Shown: piece after piece, positions 30,327-41,990 of the stretch
Layout of the letters: each line of letters starts with the position of its first letter
Position numbering within the stretch: the first letter of the stretch is position 1
From: Takakia lepidozioides
Taxonomy: Eukaryota; Streptophyta; Takakiopsida; Takakiales; Takakiaceae
Reading direction: 5' to 3'
Assembly (NCBI GenBank): GCA_030704615.1
Contig: CM060734.1
Span: forward strand, 36,038,042-36,102,041
Length of the DNA stretch: 64,000 nt
Translations under genes and position numbers: made by a program
The notes under the pieces: generated by a model
What the model saw: the letters and a program-made list of their open reading frames with translations, nothing else
Told to the model about the DNA's origin: nothing
Databases searched by the model: none

Positions 30327-31390
30327 CAAAACCAGAAATACGGCAAGCCTTTCCGCACGCAAGTTAAGAGGCGATGGCACACCGGGTAAAGAGCAGTGTT
30401 TTGTTTTTTGAAATTTGGAAATTAACAGGAGTGGCTACTGAGTTTTGCAAGAAATAGCCATATTTTCTGTTCATCCACTGAAATTTGGATAGAATCGCCT
30501 CTATACTTTCATCCATGTATATCATCCATGGATTAATCCATTTCCACGAATTCTTTGGAAAAACAGGAAGAGACGGAATCAGTTCGGAGGTTTTCCTTGA
30601 GCTGGTTCTTTCAATGTCCACAGAAGCATGCAGTATAATATAAGGTGTCTGCTCTTAAATATGATTGGTATCTTAGTGCAGCCATATTTGCTGCGGCGGA
30701 GGAGGAGAAACGGACCCCAGGAGTTTGGCGATATCATCCATGAGAAAACAGGGAATTTACGACAGAATATTCCATTTTATTTGTTGAGGTAGAAAAAGTG
30801 CGAAATTTCGCCAGAAAGATAAAGTTTCTTTAACGTCCAGTGAATTTACAGAGCCTACTGCAAAAGAAATAAAAACACTGGTAAAGAGTTCGGCTGAAGT
30901 GCATATGTGTGCATGTTTCATTATGGTATTCAAACCAGGGATGTGTCCTCCATATTTTGTTGAATCAAGTGTAGGTCAACTAGAGGACTTAAGGTGGGGG
31001 ATGATTATATGTTGTGCATCAGAAGTATCAGTCATTAAGGGGACTCTGAGAATTTGTAAAGGCAGACGTAGTACAATTAGAGGCTTGGATGTGAAACCAT
31101 CTAAAGGTGGATACCACCTTTCATGGCCTAAATTAGTGGGGTGGGTATTTTGGTTACATTTTTGAAGGATTTCAAGTCACTAAGTTTTGCAGATTGCTTG
31201 ATCTAGGAACTGCATGAATATGTAATGGGCTCACTTGTGATTATGAAGGTGTACAGTGAACAGTGGGAATATGATTATCACTGCAACAGAGAGCTTCAAC
31301 TAAAGAGGGAAGCTTTGTACAACACAGCTATTTGCAGGTACAGAGATGCGGGAACAATGTTATTGATAAAATGAAGCAGGTTCCTCTCTG
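30327..31390. other. Intergenic, nothing recognised
   Basis: No recognised domain, splice-consistent exon or structured repeat was found. A frame at 30899-31165 (88 codons) has no family resemblance. Confidence 0.35.
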
Positions 31391-31394
31391 GTGA

Positions 31395-32005
31395 GAATAC
31401 CCCAGACAATGCATCACAAAATGTATACTGTCGACTTAAGGCTGCCCGCACATCGGACAGTTACAATCTCCCTTTCCTCTCTGCATCATTTTATGTTCAA
31501 AGGTGAGACTCCCTGCACTGAGTTAAATTTTCAGTCTAGTCACAATCCATAAGGTCCTCACCCATGTCAAAGACTGGAAACAAGTGCAGAGAAGCTTTAG
31601 TGGCCTTCCTTCAGAAAAGAGGAATTGGACTCGTAAGACGTTGTTTGGGTGTAAGGGGAACACAGATACTACCTTTGTGAGGGGCTCACTCCACTTACCA
31701 TATATCCTCTTGAAAGCCCTTCACACAAGTGTCAACTTTCTGTGTGTGGGCTGCCCAGCAATTCGGCCTCAACAGGGCAGTTAGGCTCAGCCTGAAGATT
31801 TTCAAAGTTGGTGAACAGAGGGGCAGGGACAATGTTCTTGATGGTCCTGAAGAGGGTCACTCTCTGGTGAGAATATTCAGGACAATGTATCAGAAAATGG
31901 ATAGGCTGCCCACACAACGGGCAATTACAATCTTCTCTTCCTCTCGGCATCTGTTTATTGTTCTAAGATAGGCCTCCCACCCTGAGTTAAAATTTAAGTC
32001 TTGTG
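31395..32005 (-). pseudogene. Duplicated LINE-like zinc-knuckle fragment
   Basis: On the minus strand 31732-31950 reads CNCPLCGQPIHFLIHCPEYS, then QRVTLF, resembling the C-terminal C-x2-C...H...C knuckle after LINE reverse transcriptases. A second diverged copy lies at about 31395-31555, sharing ctctggtgagaata, gcccgcacatcgg and ctgagttaaa landmarks. The two are about 470 bp apart in direct orientation, so the segment was locally duplicated. No reverse transcriptase body remains. The family assignment is tentative. Confidence 0.5.
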
Positions 32006-32565
32006 CCTCTCACCATAATTTTCATATTTTCTGTTTGATGAAAATCTGACACTGAAATGTAGTATTGCAAAGAAGAATTGCACAAAAAAAGAAGCAAAAC
32101 GCAACAAAGAACATGGGCAGTGCCAATGTTTTTCGCAGAGTTACCTTGTTAACCTGATGTACCAGATCAGCTCTCAAGAGACATTGAAAGTCTCTAACAG
32201 GGTGTGAAAACATCCAGCTGTCCATTTATCTTCTTCTCATAATGCAATACACTCATGGCGAGGTCTTCACAATCACACTATATCAAGGAGCTTTGAAATT
32301 GAATGACTTCAACATGAATAGTTTCTTAAGCTCTATTTAGTAAAGTTCGTCTTGAATTTTCATGCGCATGGATAGAACCACCCAATCAAATATCAGTGGT
32401 GACCAGGATCAGCAAGAAAAAACTTGAGTTAATTTTGATCAAAACAAAAGACAAGGGATTTGATTTTCCTGTTTATACATTGAAAACAGGAGACAGACCT
32501 AAGAAATTACTAAACAGCTCAATGCTTGCTGCCCTGGTGTGAACAGGTCACATTGCCGTTCAAAT
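32006..32565. other. Region 3' of the APT gene
   Basis: This contains the presumed 3' UTR of APT (minus strand) just below 32566 and AT-rich DNA. No second gene was seen. Confidence 0.35.
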
Positions 32566-35500
32566 TTACTCACCCTCATACTCTACAAGAATGTAAAGTG
32601 GCGTAGTACCCAATTTCTCCCGACCCTGCAGCCCATCACTTCAAATTCTCAGCGAAAAGCTCCTTCATGCTCCAGGTAAGGAGACCGAATTGCAAGGGCT
32701 GCTGCGTTGCAATGGATGTGTGTTTGCTGGTGCTGTCTGAGGGAGGGAGCAAAGTGAAGAGGATTTCTAGTACGGGTTTATGTGGGCTGTTGTCCTTATC
32801 TCTAATGTCTAGACAACATTACAAAATTCAATTTTGGGATGGAGATAGACTGCAGGAAGATGGAATGACGCCTCAATGCCCACAACACTAAATGATTGCG
32901 TGGGTGAGGACGGCAAGAAGTTTGTATCAACCCTCTTATTCGAATTTATAATTGACAGGTAGGCAGTGACTTACTTTTAGATCGGAGAGCTCAATCACAC
33001 ACGCACATTCCACAATCTGCGCCTGAACTTTTTCTGTCGAGTCACAACACCTCACATTCAGCTCCAAAAGAGCGTTTGTGGTGATACGTGTTCATTGCTG
33101 ATCCCTACCGGCCCATAGGCCACAAGGGGAAAAGCCAACAACAAGCTCTTTCCCTCTCTCCCTGTTGTCTCTTCCCCTCTCTCTCTGGCAGTGCAATCAA
33201 AGCCACATAAGTGACATCTGGGTTATATTGTGGGACTCCAGCAGCAATCTGTAGTAGCAGCAGTCAACTCGTGGTATACCAATGTTGGAAAATCCTGGCT
33301 TCGACATTGACAACTAGATTGTTGTTGGCAATGTGAGCACTGTGGTAAGTTCATGTTTTAGGCTTGTACCCTAGTGAGCTTAAACCCCATATCCTGCTTC
33401 TGGAGGGCAGTACCCTGTGAGAATTACACCCTCAGAGGTGAGCATCAAAAGGGAATGGTCATGGGTAGAACACCTCTCTCTCTCCACATAACTAACCATC
33501 TTATGGTGCACCTAATCAAAATTTAGACGAGCACAAACAGGATTCTACTGACCAAGTAGCTTAATGGCTGCACCAAGGGTACCCCCTGTTGCAATCAAAT
33601 CATCAACGATAAGAGCTCTTTCGCCCTTCTCCACGGCCCCTACATGCATCTCAATGCGATCTGTCCCATACTCCAGCTCATACTCCTGCCCAATGACTGG
33701 ACCTGCAAAAGGAAAATTGTCAGAAATGCTCGGATAGATACAGCAGAAAAAGGACAGATGTCAGGCTGGGGAAAATTATTTTCCCCAGGGACCATGTTCT
33801 TAAAAGTATGTCCTAGCCGTGCACCTTTTCCTCTTTCTATCTCTCTCTTACACACACACACGCGCACACACACACACTCTCTCTCTCTCTAATAGCCACA
33901 AGGTTACAGCAAACAACGTCTTATGAGTACATTCTCTCTATTTAAACCTCGGTAGAGTATTTCAGGTGGAATAAGGTGATTTTTTCCTATGGATGTCCTG
34001 ATACTGACAAGTAGACACTTGCTGCTCCCTGGCTAGGGCCTTGTAGGATTTATTGAGTGCCCATGTGCTGGCTTAAATTTAGGGTTTCAGAACCCTAACC
34101 CTGCAATTTAGTACTCATTTACGAAAATTGTTTAAGTACGAATGCGGCTACCTGAAACTATAGGCAAAGTGTCGGGCACACCGCTCACCAGGCTTTGCCT
34201 TCAAGAGTTTCTCATTAGGGTTGTAGTCAGCAAGGTTTAAGCGCAACCTTGCCAAGCTTCCTATGCAGTTACAGGGAAGCCATGGCTCAGTTGTTGACAT
34301 GCACAGGAAGTTACACTAAGCCCTTACCTGTGCTTTGCACTTATTTGTTGTTGCACGAACGGATACACGCAATGTCGCAGACTGGTCTGCCTCAAACTTT
34401 CAAGGTTCTGTGCAATGTCACAGCTTTACTATTACTCTTGCAATCAATCACTTGCTTATCTGCATGTTGGACAGCAATAGCAAGCGTGAAGACCTGCTAC
34501 TCACCTTGCACATCTCACTAGCTCGCATTCTGTTGGATGTGGTGGTTTCTGGGACGGGTGCAGGTGAGGGTCCTTCACCTATCATGGGTCTCTAACCTAC
34601 ATGTGTAAGTTGTGCTACAGATTTAATTGGATAGATAATGGAAATCACCTATCACATGAGGCAGCCACTGCCTAGGAGGAATTGTGCAACGCTTGACAAC
34701 AGCCCCATGTTTCTGTGAGGGAAGTATTTTACCGAAGTAATCTACCCTTGGGATCTGATACCGGAGGGTTCTGAAGACCCGTCTTGACTTGGATCGATCT
34801 CAGTTTACAGCCCAGCTGAGTGGTTTCATTTTGAATACTGTGTTGTTTTGTTTTAAGACATGGCAGTACAACCTATTCGGCCTATGGTGGAAGACTTGGT
34901 GTTGTCTCAGTTTTGAGACATGTGATTTTTAGGGAGGTATCTGTGTCGAAACTGATCCTCACAGAGAGGTACAATGCTCGATTTCCTGTGGGCAGAGGTC
35001 TCTATGGTTTTAAGCAAGCACTGGTTTGCTTAAGTAAAGGCTAAGGCTGACTTGGAGGTCAGACCTACAGTCCACATGCTGAAAAGCACAAAGTTCACTT
35101 CTGGAAATCCCAGTATGACAGTACAGTCAATATGAATATTGTTCAGTATGATATCTGTCGCTCTGAAGAAAGGTGGGTTTTTGAAGGGTTTCTAGAAAAC
35201 CCCACCACCCACCCCAATCACCCACAAGTGTGAAACAAATCAGGAGCAAGACTGTGGTTTAAGGGAAGGAATATGGTGCCTTGCAATGCAAGGCTGTTTT
35301 GTCCTGGTTTTTATTTTTAACATTCTGATCTGGTCAAGTCCTGACGTCCTGCCAGATCCTCCCTTGTCGTGACAAGACAAGCCCTCTCTCTCTCTCTCTC
35401 TGCTTTCATCCAGACTGGATAAGGTCCATAGCCGGAGGGCTACCCCAATTACAAAGTGCTCAATCCATCTCTTCTCTCTTGTAGTGGGCTCGTTTGTGTG

Positions 35501-36620
35501 CATGTTATAAGAGGAGGTATCTGAAAAAGGAAAGAGTGAAAAGAAACACCAATACCTGGTAATTTCTTGGGTTTGCGCATAGGAACAAACTTGGCTCCAA
35601 TAGCCAATGCAATGGGTGGACCAAATATGAAGCCCCGGGCTTCAATTCCTGTAATGCCATTTCTCCAAATATGAGTTCCTCTTTGTGACGCATGAGGATG
35701 CACGTCTTTTACTGAGTGTGGAAAATTCTGGTATATGACCCTCCTTTTCTGCTCCCTGCACAATCTCCTGAAAACCTTTTTCCTGCATCGCTCTTGGTAG
35801 ACCCTGCAACTACCTTCAGTCTAATGCAAAAGAATATCTTAAAAGAGGCTGCTGGGGCTGGCATCTTACCTACAACAACATCGATTTTCTGATCCCGGTA
35901 ACGCTCCACAAAAATGTCGATGGTGTCACTGAAAGCTTGGTGATCCAGCAACAACGTTGTCACATCCCGAAACATAATCCCTGATAAGGACACGCCACAA
36001 CAGGGTTGGAATCTCATAAGGATTCGGTTAGTGAACTCGAATGAGACAAGGTTACCAAATCGTCAAAAGCCAAATGTGCTTCCATCGGACAGGTATATCA
36101 GACGTCTTTCATGATAATCAGCTTTACGGGCAGAATGCACTTGCAGCAACCCACCCCGCGGGAATAATCCTTCCCGGAGAGTGGCAATGTCAGTGTGGAA
36201 CTGCCATAGAGCTCCGACAGCCAAGGGCCAACCCATTGGAACGATTGAGCTTCAATCCAGCTGCAAATCTGGCATTGAATGGCCAGCGAAAAAATACTCC
36301 GGAATATCCCACTGTGATATGCTACTATGGGAGAGAAACAGAGACCCACTCAACCCGACCATCGGTTCCTATCCATAGATGATCAACTCAGAAGTTGCGA
36401 CCACTATCTAGACCGAGATCAATCGAAAATCGTTCCATTGTCCAATGAGGCGTTCACTCGTCTTAATCTGGTTTTTGTTCAATGCGAAAAAGAAATGCCA
36501 CTCTCCAAGCACCCACAATGACGAATGCAGCGAAGTACCTGGCTTGGGGAAGTCAGGGATTGCGCGGATGGATTTGGAGATTCGGGTAACTCTTGGGTCA
36601 CCATTCCTGGTGGCTGACAT
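32566..36620 (-). CDS. APT1: Adenine phosphoribosyltransferase, six exons, 184 residues
   Basis: Exons on the minus strand are 36620-36539, 35980-35870, 35648-35556, 33702-33553, 33033-32975 and 32625-32566. All introns are GT-AG and the phases match, giving 555 coding bases and 184 residues, the usual cytosolic plant APT length. It opens with [18 protein letters not shown] and has [20 protein letters not shown]. The PRPP-binding loop [13 protein letters not shown] lies at residues 125-137, and it ends LVEYEGE. The enzyme joins adenine and PRPP to give AMP, recycles adenine from methylation reactions, and in plants also converts cytokinin bases to nucleotides. An upstream in-frame extension to 36698 lacks an ATG. 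Introns are 558, 221, 1853, 519 and 349 bp; the third contains CA/TC microsatellites. All key residues are present, so it should be functional. Confidence 0.96.
33848..33892. repeat. CA/TC microsatellite in APT intron 3
   Basis: ACAC repeats interrupted by GCGC are followed by a TC run. A further TC run lies at about 35383-35402 in the same intron. Confidence 0.9.
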
Positions 36621-38230
36621 CTTTCCCCTCGCAACAATTCCTGTTCTGAAATCCTTGGACAAGTCACACCCGCATCTCGTCCCAAATCCTCTCCCCAAAT
36701 CTCAGCACAAGTCGAACTGATCCACGGATTTGTAAGCCTAGTATTCCGTATTCTCGACGATTTTTAGGTCAGTGTATCGTTTGTTTTTTATTTGTTTTTT
36801 GGTAAGTTTTATTTACGAAGTGAAGAACTGCCCTCTTTTCTACGAGATCGGTGCGAGGAGATTCAACTGTCTATTCGGGGATACCCAATCGGAAGTCTTC
36901 CACTAACTTACGAGGATCAGAAATGGTCGGCAGCGTATGTGCATGAAGCGTCACTGACTCTTAGACAACCACTTGAGCTTTAGTTGCGTTTGGGCTGCTT
37001 GTGGCCCTTCTCCTTTTCTCGTTGCTTTTTTCCTCTTTTCCCATAAGCTCTTTGAGCTTTCCGCGGACGTTATAAAGTACCATTTCATTTCATATCATTT
37101 CTCTGGGTCCCTGGGATCTCTCCCATCTTCTTCAAGTGCAATATGTAGAAGGGATGGAGATTGAGCATTGCAGTGTAGGAAATAGAGTCGAGGGGTAGGA
37201 GAAGGTCAAAGGTAGTGTGGGCTGAAGATGTTCTTGTTATTACGAATGAGGAAAAGTGATGTGTCAATGAAGGTCAAGGGAGTCAGGCTTGTGCTAGAGA
37301 GCCAAACATCAAATGTGAGGGAACGCTGAAATCTTCCAACGAGATTCAAGGCTTAAGTCTGCAACCATAGCTCTACACCGTGTTGGCGCTTTTGCAGTGC
37401 ATTAGACTGTCTCTTCAAGGCCATCTGGATGGAGCTGGCACATGATGTGATTACTGTTGTCACAGATGTCCAATTTTTGGTAATCTACCTTGAAATTGGC
37501 CACCACGACTTTGAGTACGTTTGTCTAAGAACTTGTGTACCTAACTTTGTCCAGACTTCTTCCACGTCAAGATTGCATGTTGCGGATGTCCAACCAGTTA
37601 AGCTGGGGCACCGGCTTCATAATGTTGCAGATCCTACCTGAGTTGCTCTCATGAAAGGCTACCTCTGAATTGCTAATTTCTTCAGTGACTTGACATGCAT
37701 TTAACATTCGCAACTTTCTTCTGGACTTTAACCTCATATTGGCAGGCAGCCAGGTGGTGAGAAGCTATACTTGAACTTTGTTTGATAATCAGCTTTCAGC
37801 AGCACTAAAGAAGCTGCCATTTGACAAGCATCTATCAATGCAGAATGTGAGGAAAGTGGTCACAGAGGCTGATGGCTACCAGGGCTCAGATCCGTCTCAG
37901 AGCGACAGACCTCTTGTCTACTATTTCCAAGACGGCCATAGCTAACCAGAATGTGGCAGAGTGCATTTTAGGTGGGCAATTACTTTCTATGACTCTTCTA
38001 AGAATCACAGTTCTTCCCCACCCCCTCTCCAGAGTGACACAAATTGGGGTGACACGGGGATGAGACCGGAGCAGTGGTGAACAGGTATGTCCACCTTTTT
38101 AACACCATAGGGGTCCCGGTATGAAGTATGAAGGGTCCTACCCCTTTTTGGCTCCTCCCTAAGGAGAGACCATGCAATGATTGTTTTCTCCTGGTGTACC
38201 TTCCCCACTTTATACTTGCCTATCAAGATA
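36621..38230. other. 5' flank of APT and intergenic DNA
   Basis: The first part must hold the APT promoter and 5' UTR. No clear TATA box or other element was found. The remaining frames are short and unrecognised. Confidence 0.35.
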
Positions 38231-38233
38231 ATA

Positions 38234-38775
38234 CCTGAAATGATATATAATTTATTACTCAAGGCCAAAACTTCAGCTCCTGAAGTCCTGTATTGAGTTT
38301 TTTTTTAAAGACAAATTATAAAATAATTTTATAACTTAAGGAGAAAAAAATTTAAAAATTTAGATTGAACTTTGATCTTATGTTTAATTTTAAATTTCAA
38401 CTAATATTTTTAGTTTTTTCATTAATGAAATGATATATAATTCATTACTCAAGGCCAAAATTTCAGCGGACGAGGTCCAGAACTTGAGCAGCTGAAGTCC
38501 GAAACTTGAGCGGTTGAAGTCCGGCGTTGAGCTTATTTTAAAAAACAATTTATAAAATACTTTTATAATTTGTTTTAAAACAAATGCTCACAATTCAGGC
38601 CATAGCTTAAAATTCTAGATGGAACTTTGATCTTATGTTCAATTTTAAATTTCAACTAATATTTTAGTATTTTTATTTGAGGTTTTTAATGAAATAATAT
38701 ATAATTTATTACTCAAGGCCAAAACCACTGAAGTCTGGAACTCAGCGGCTGAAGTCCGGACTTGAGCAAAATAAA
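38234..38775. repeat. AT-rich tandem repeat, about 2.5 units of 190-266 bp
   Basis: Units start gaaatgatatataatttattactcaaggcc at about 38236 and 38426, and aaataatatataatttattactc at about 38692. Shared internal words are tgaactttgatcttatgtt and aaatttcaactaatattt, plus a short ctgaagtccgga motif repeated several times within units. Unit lengths differ by internal expansion. Confidence 0.85.
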
Positions 38776-40430
38776 TAGCCATTTGTAATAGACTCTAGAC
38801 TTTTCATCCACCCATTGTTATCCATCCATCCATTCAGGCCCTTGTGGAGGAGGAAAGTTTAACCTCCTTTTCATATAAGCCATTGGGCATATATCACAAG
38901 AGGAAACGTCACCCCCAAATCAATAGGTCACAAAACAAATCATACACACAAGACAAAGTAGCAGGAATTGAACCCCAAAGCTACCAAGCCGCAAGAGAGA
39001 TTTAGGTTTAAGGTAGGGTTCTAAAGAGTCTACCGCTGTGGGCTGTTTTTTTCTCGGTGCTATGCATTTTTAAACTTATCTGCTGGGCTCTTTCGATCTC
39101 GCTCGCTTGCAGCTCGAGCCGCATCCTATCTGTGTAGCAGCGTTTAGGTAATTTTTTTCTTCTCCACTTTGACTTTTTCAGTCCCATATCCCATATTCTC
39201 ATTTCTGGTGATGATTGTCTGTTATCCTCCATTATGTACCTCTAATCCTCTTTCTCTGGTTGTCATTTGTTTTGTGAGGTTTCTTCAGCCTTTTTGTTTC
39301 TGAGATCTGCACTCCTCACTAGTCATTTAACCTGCCAGCTATGTCATTGATATAGGGGCGTGCTCTCTTATCTAGTTCTTTTCCTTGGTGTTTCAAAGGT
39401 ACTTGGGAGGGTCAGCTCGGGCTGAGGAGGCTATGTTTAAATCTATGGCTATTTAGCTGCACAGACCAGTCTAAGATCAGACACCAGGAGCGCACACAAG
39501 AGGACGTTATTTGGCTAGTTGATGGTTGGTTGAATCCTCCTTGGGTGAAAGCAAAGCTAGCTGCTTAAAGGACACAAGATCAAGGACATGACAATGTGGT
39601 GAGGGCACCTTCTTCTTCAACATATTTTAGCATTTTTCCCTCTTATTAGAGTCGTCCATAAAGTTTCATGTTGACTCTTGCAAAGTGATCTCATAAGGAT
39701 CTACGATGGTTTGAAGTGATTTTTTGACATGTTACTGCCAATGTGGCAATAGGCATTTGGAAAAACAGAAAATGAGCTGATGGGAAGTTTTGAAAGAATT
39801 TGTTTTCGACCCTAGTCAATGGTGGGCGATCGAGGAAATAAATGATTTATGGTAGAATACTACGAGGAAAAAGACAACAAGATACATTGCTAAACTTTCT
39901 TGGAAATTGTCATTTTCTCTCTATCCCCAGAATATTTTGAGTCTTAAGAGCAATATAGCATAGAAAATAGTATGTGATAAGTTGGGTTGGGATGTTTGCT
40001 AGGGTTGAGAGTGATCGGTAGATCAGTTTTGAGGGCGGGTCCTATTCCACAGTGAGGGCTCGATTTGGAGGGATGTGAACTATTAATTTTCGAAGAAGAG
40101 GAAACTCGACAGTTCCTGAAGGACATGGTGTTATGTAGATTTTGGGCGTAACTTACTAATCCATGATGGGTAGGCAGAACCTAGTAGTGATAAGGAGGGT
40201 AGTTGTTCAGAAGTTAGACAGGATTTGAATTCGGCCGAGGCCAAGTAATCTGAGGAGAGGTGTGAAGGAGTGAAGAAAACGGAGAAAGTGGCCAATACCT
40301 TAAACATAAACGTGTCGTAGGCATATATGTTGAACAACAAGGTATGGGTGTAGTGCTGGTCGTAGGACCTGTGTGTGTGAACATACTGTGAACAACATAC
40401 TTGTTCTGGTTCAATTGGTGGCTCAGCGTA
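38776..40430. other. Intergenic, nothing recognised
   Basis: No recognisable coding exon or repeat was found. Frames are short. Confidence 0.35.
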
Positions 40431-40434
40431 TATT

Positions 40435-40680
40435 CAGTTTATTATATGCAGTTCCCTTCAAATTTATCCCTTCAGTTTATTATATGTAGTTCCCTTCAGA
40501 TTTATTCCTTCAGTTTATTATATTCAGTTCCCTTCAGATTTATCCCTTCAGTTTATTATATGCAGTTCCCTTCAGATTTATCCCTTCAATTTGTTATATT
40601 CAGTTCCCTTCAGATTTATCACTTCAGTTCTATTATATTTAGTTCCCTTCAGACTTATCCCTTCATCTCTATTACATTCA
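40435..40680. repeat. 38-bp tandem repeat, about 6.5 copies
   Basis: The unit is cagtttattatatgcagttc plus ccttcagatttatccctt, repeating at 40435, 40473, 40511 and on, with increasing divergence to about 40680. The open frame through it is a by-product of a non-multiple-of-three period with few stops and is not a gene. Confidence 0.92.
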
Positions 40681-40689
40681 CTTCCGGTT

Positions 40690-41402
40690 TTTTAACAATG
40701 AGTTCCATTTCTTTTCAAATTTCCAACTCCATCACATTCAATTTTATTTTTCACATTTGTTCATTGCATTTAATTATTATCATTTTTTTATCAAGGTGAA
40801 GAACACAAAATATTTATTTTCTAAATTTCACATTTATTTTGTAATTGTTATATATATAATATTTATATATCATAATCATATAGATAGATTATTTTGTGTT
40901 CCCTTTAATTATTCTGTTGTGTTGATGCTTCAAAAATTGTGTGTATGGTTTATTTTATACAATCTTTGCAAAATGCTAAATAACAAGAACAACAAAAAGC
41001 AATTCCTAAATATTTGTCAAATGAAATTTTATTTTAATCTACCAAATTATGTAATCACTATTATCTAGTTAGATTCAAATATTTGTTATATTTGAATCTA
41101 AGGCAAGATGTCTTTTAGTGGTCAAATCCTGCTACTTGATGGGTGTGGTACCTTCTTCTCCCCCTTCCCTGCACAAGTGTCGTATCGGAAAGCCTTATGG
41201 CAAGGTTACTGAGAGGTTATTTTCTCCTCTCTTTATCAAGGGGCCTGATTTGTGAGCTATCGCTCCCAGGTGTTTCCCTTTAAAAAAAAAAAAAAAAAAG
41301 TATATTAAATATAATATTTAATTGTTTTATTAAATCAGGACAACTAGTGCTAGCCTTCCAATTTTGTAATTAGGGTGGAGCCATTATGCGACTAGCTGCT
41401 TG
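40690..41402. other. AT-rich intergenic DNA
   Basis: AT-rich with an A run at about 41283-41299. 41365-41408 (ggtggagccattatgcgactagctgc) is the reverse complement of 15545-15590, a dispersed repeat linked to R1. Confidence 0.45.
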
Positions 41403-41990
41403 TTTCATACCAGGCTGGTATAGGTATCTATACAGGTATGAGCAACTTGGGTATGAATCTGGTACGAGTAATTATATTTTGGGCTGTATATGAGTATGGT
41501 ACTGGTATTGTCCTTTGTTTAAGTGATACTGGGGGGTATATGAGCACTAGTATGGTATTTCTACTACATAGAAATAAATATCATTCAACACACATCTAAT
41601 TGTAGTCTAAACTATGAAACACAGGCAAAGACACCTGGGTGACACGGAAGGCCGTTGTCTTTTGTGTCACCCCAATCAGTGTAACTAAAAGCTTGGTATG
41701 TAAAACGCTCCTAGTCCATGAGACATTAGTACCAGTCTTGTGCTGGTATTGAGGGTTTTGCCGGGTATCAATACTAGTCATTAACCTAGTATCGCAGAAC
41801 CTACCAAGAGGATATGTATCGGCCATTAAACTAGGGCACACAAGTACCACCCTAATATGGGAGCCCAACCTACCAGGTCATACCTGTATTCCATACCTAG
41901 GTTCAACCAGATATACTGATCCAATATTGCACCAAACACCTGGGTGACACGGAAGGGAGTTTTCTGTGTCACCCCAATCAGTGGAACTAA
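41403..41990. repeat. Decayed ACTGGTAT hAT-like sequence with two palindromic GTGACAC units
   Basis: Repeated ggtat/atacc words (41405-41540, 41700-41900) resemble the interior of the hAT MITE at 24721-25225, without preserved ends. Two similar 58-60 bp units, each an inverted repeat around ggtgacacggaagg...tgtgtcacccc, lie at about 41629-41690 and 41938-41990. Related gtgacac words occur at 15030-15100, 29580-29625 and 38035-38060. Confidence 0.5.

Noticed and set aside
36408-36698. Longer N-terminus for APT starting at 36698
   Set aside because: The codon there is TTG, not ATG; the ATG at 36620 gives the usual 184-residue cytosolic form.
40401-40799. 132-codon frame
   Set aside because: It translates a 38-bp tandem repeat; repetitive Ser/Phe/Ile text without a domain.
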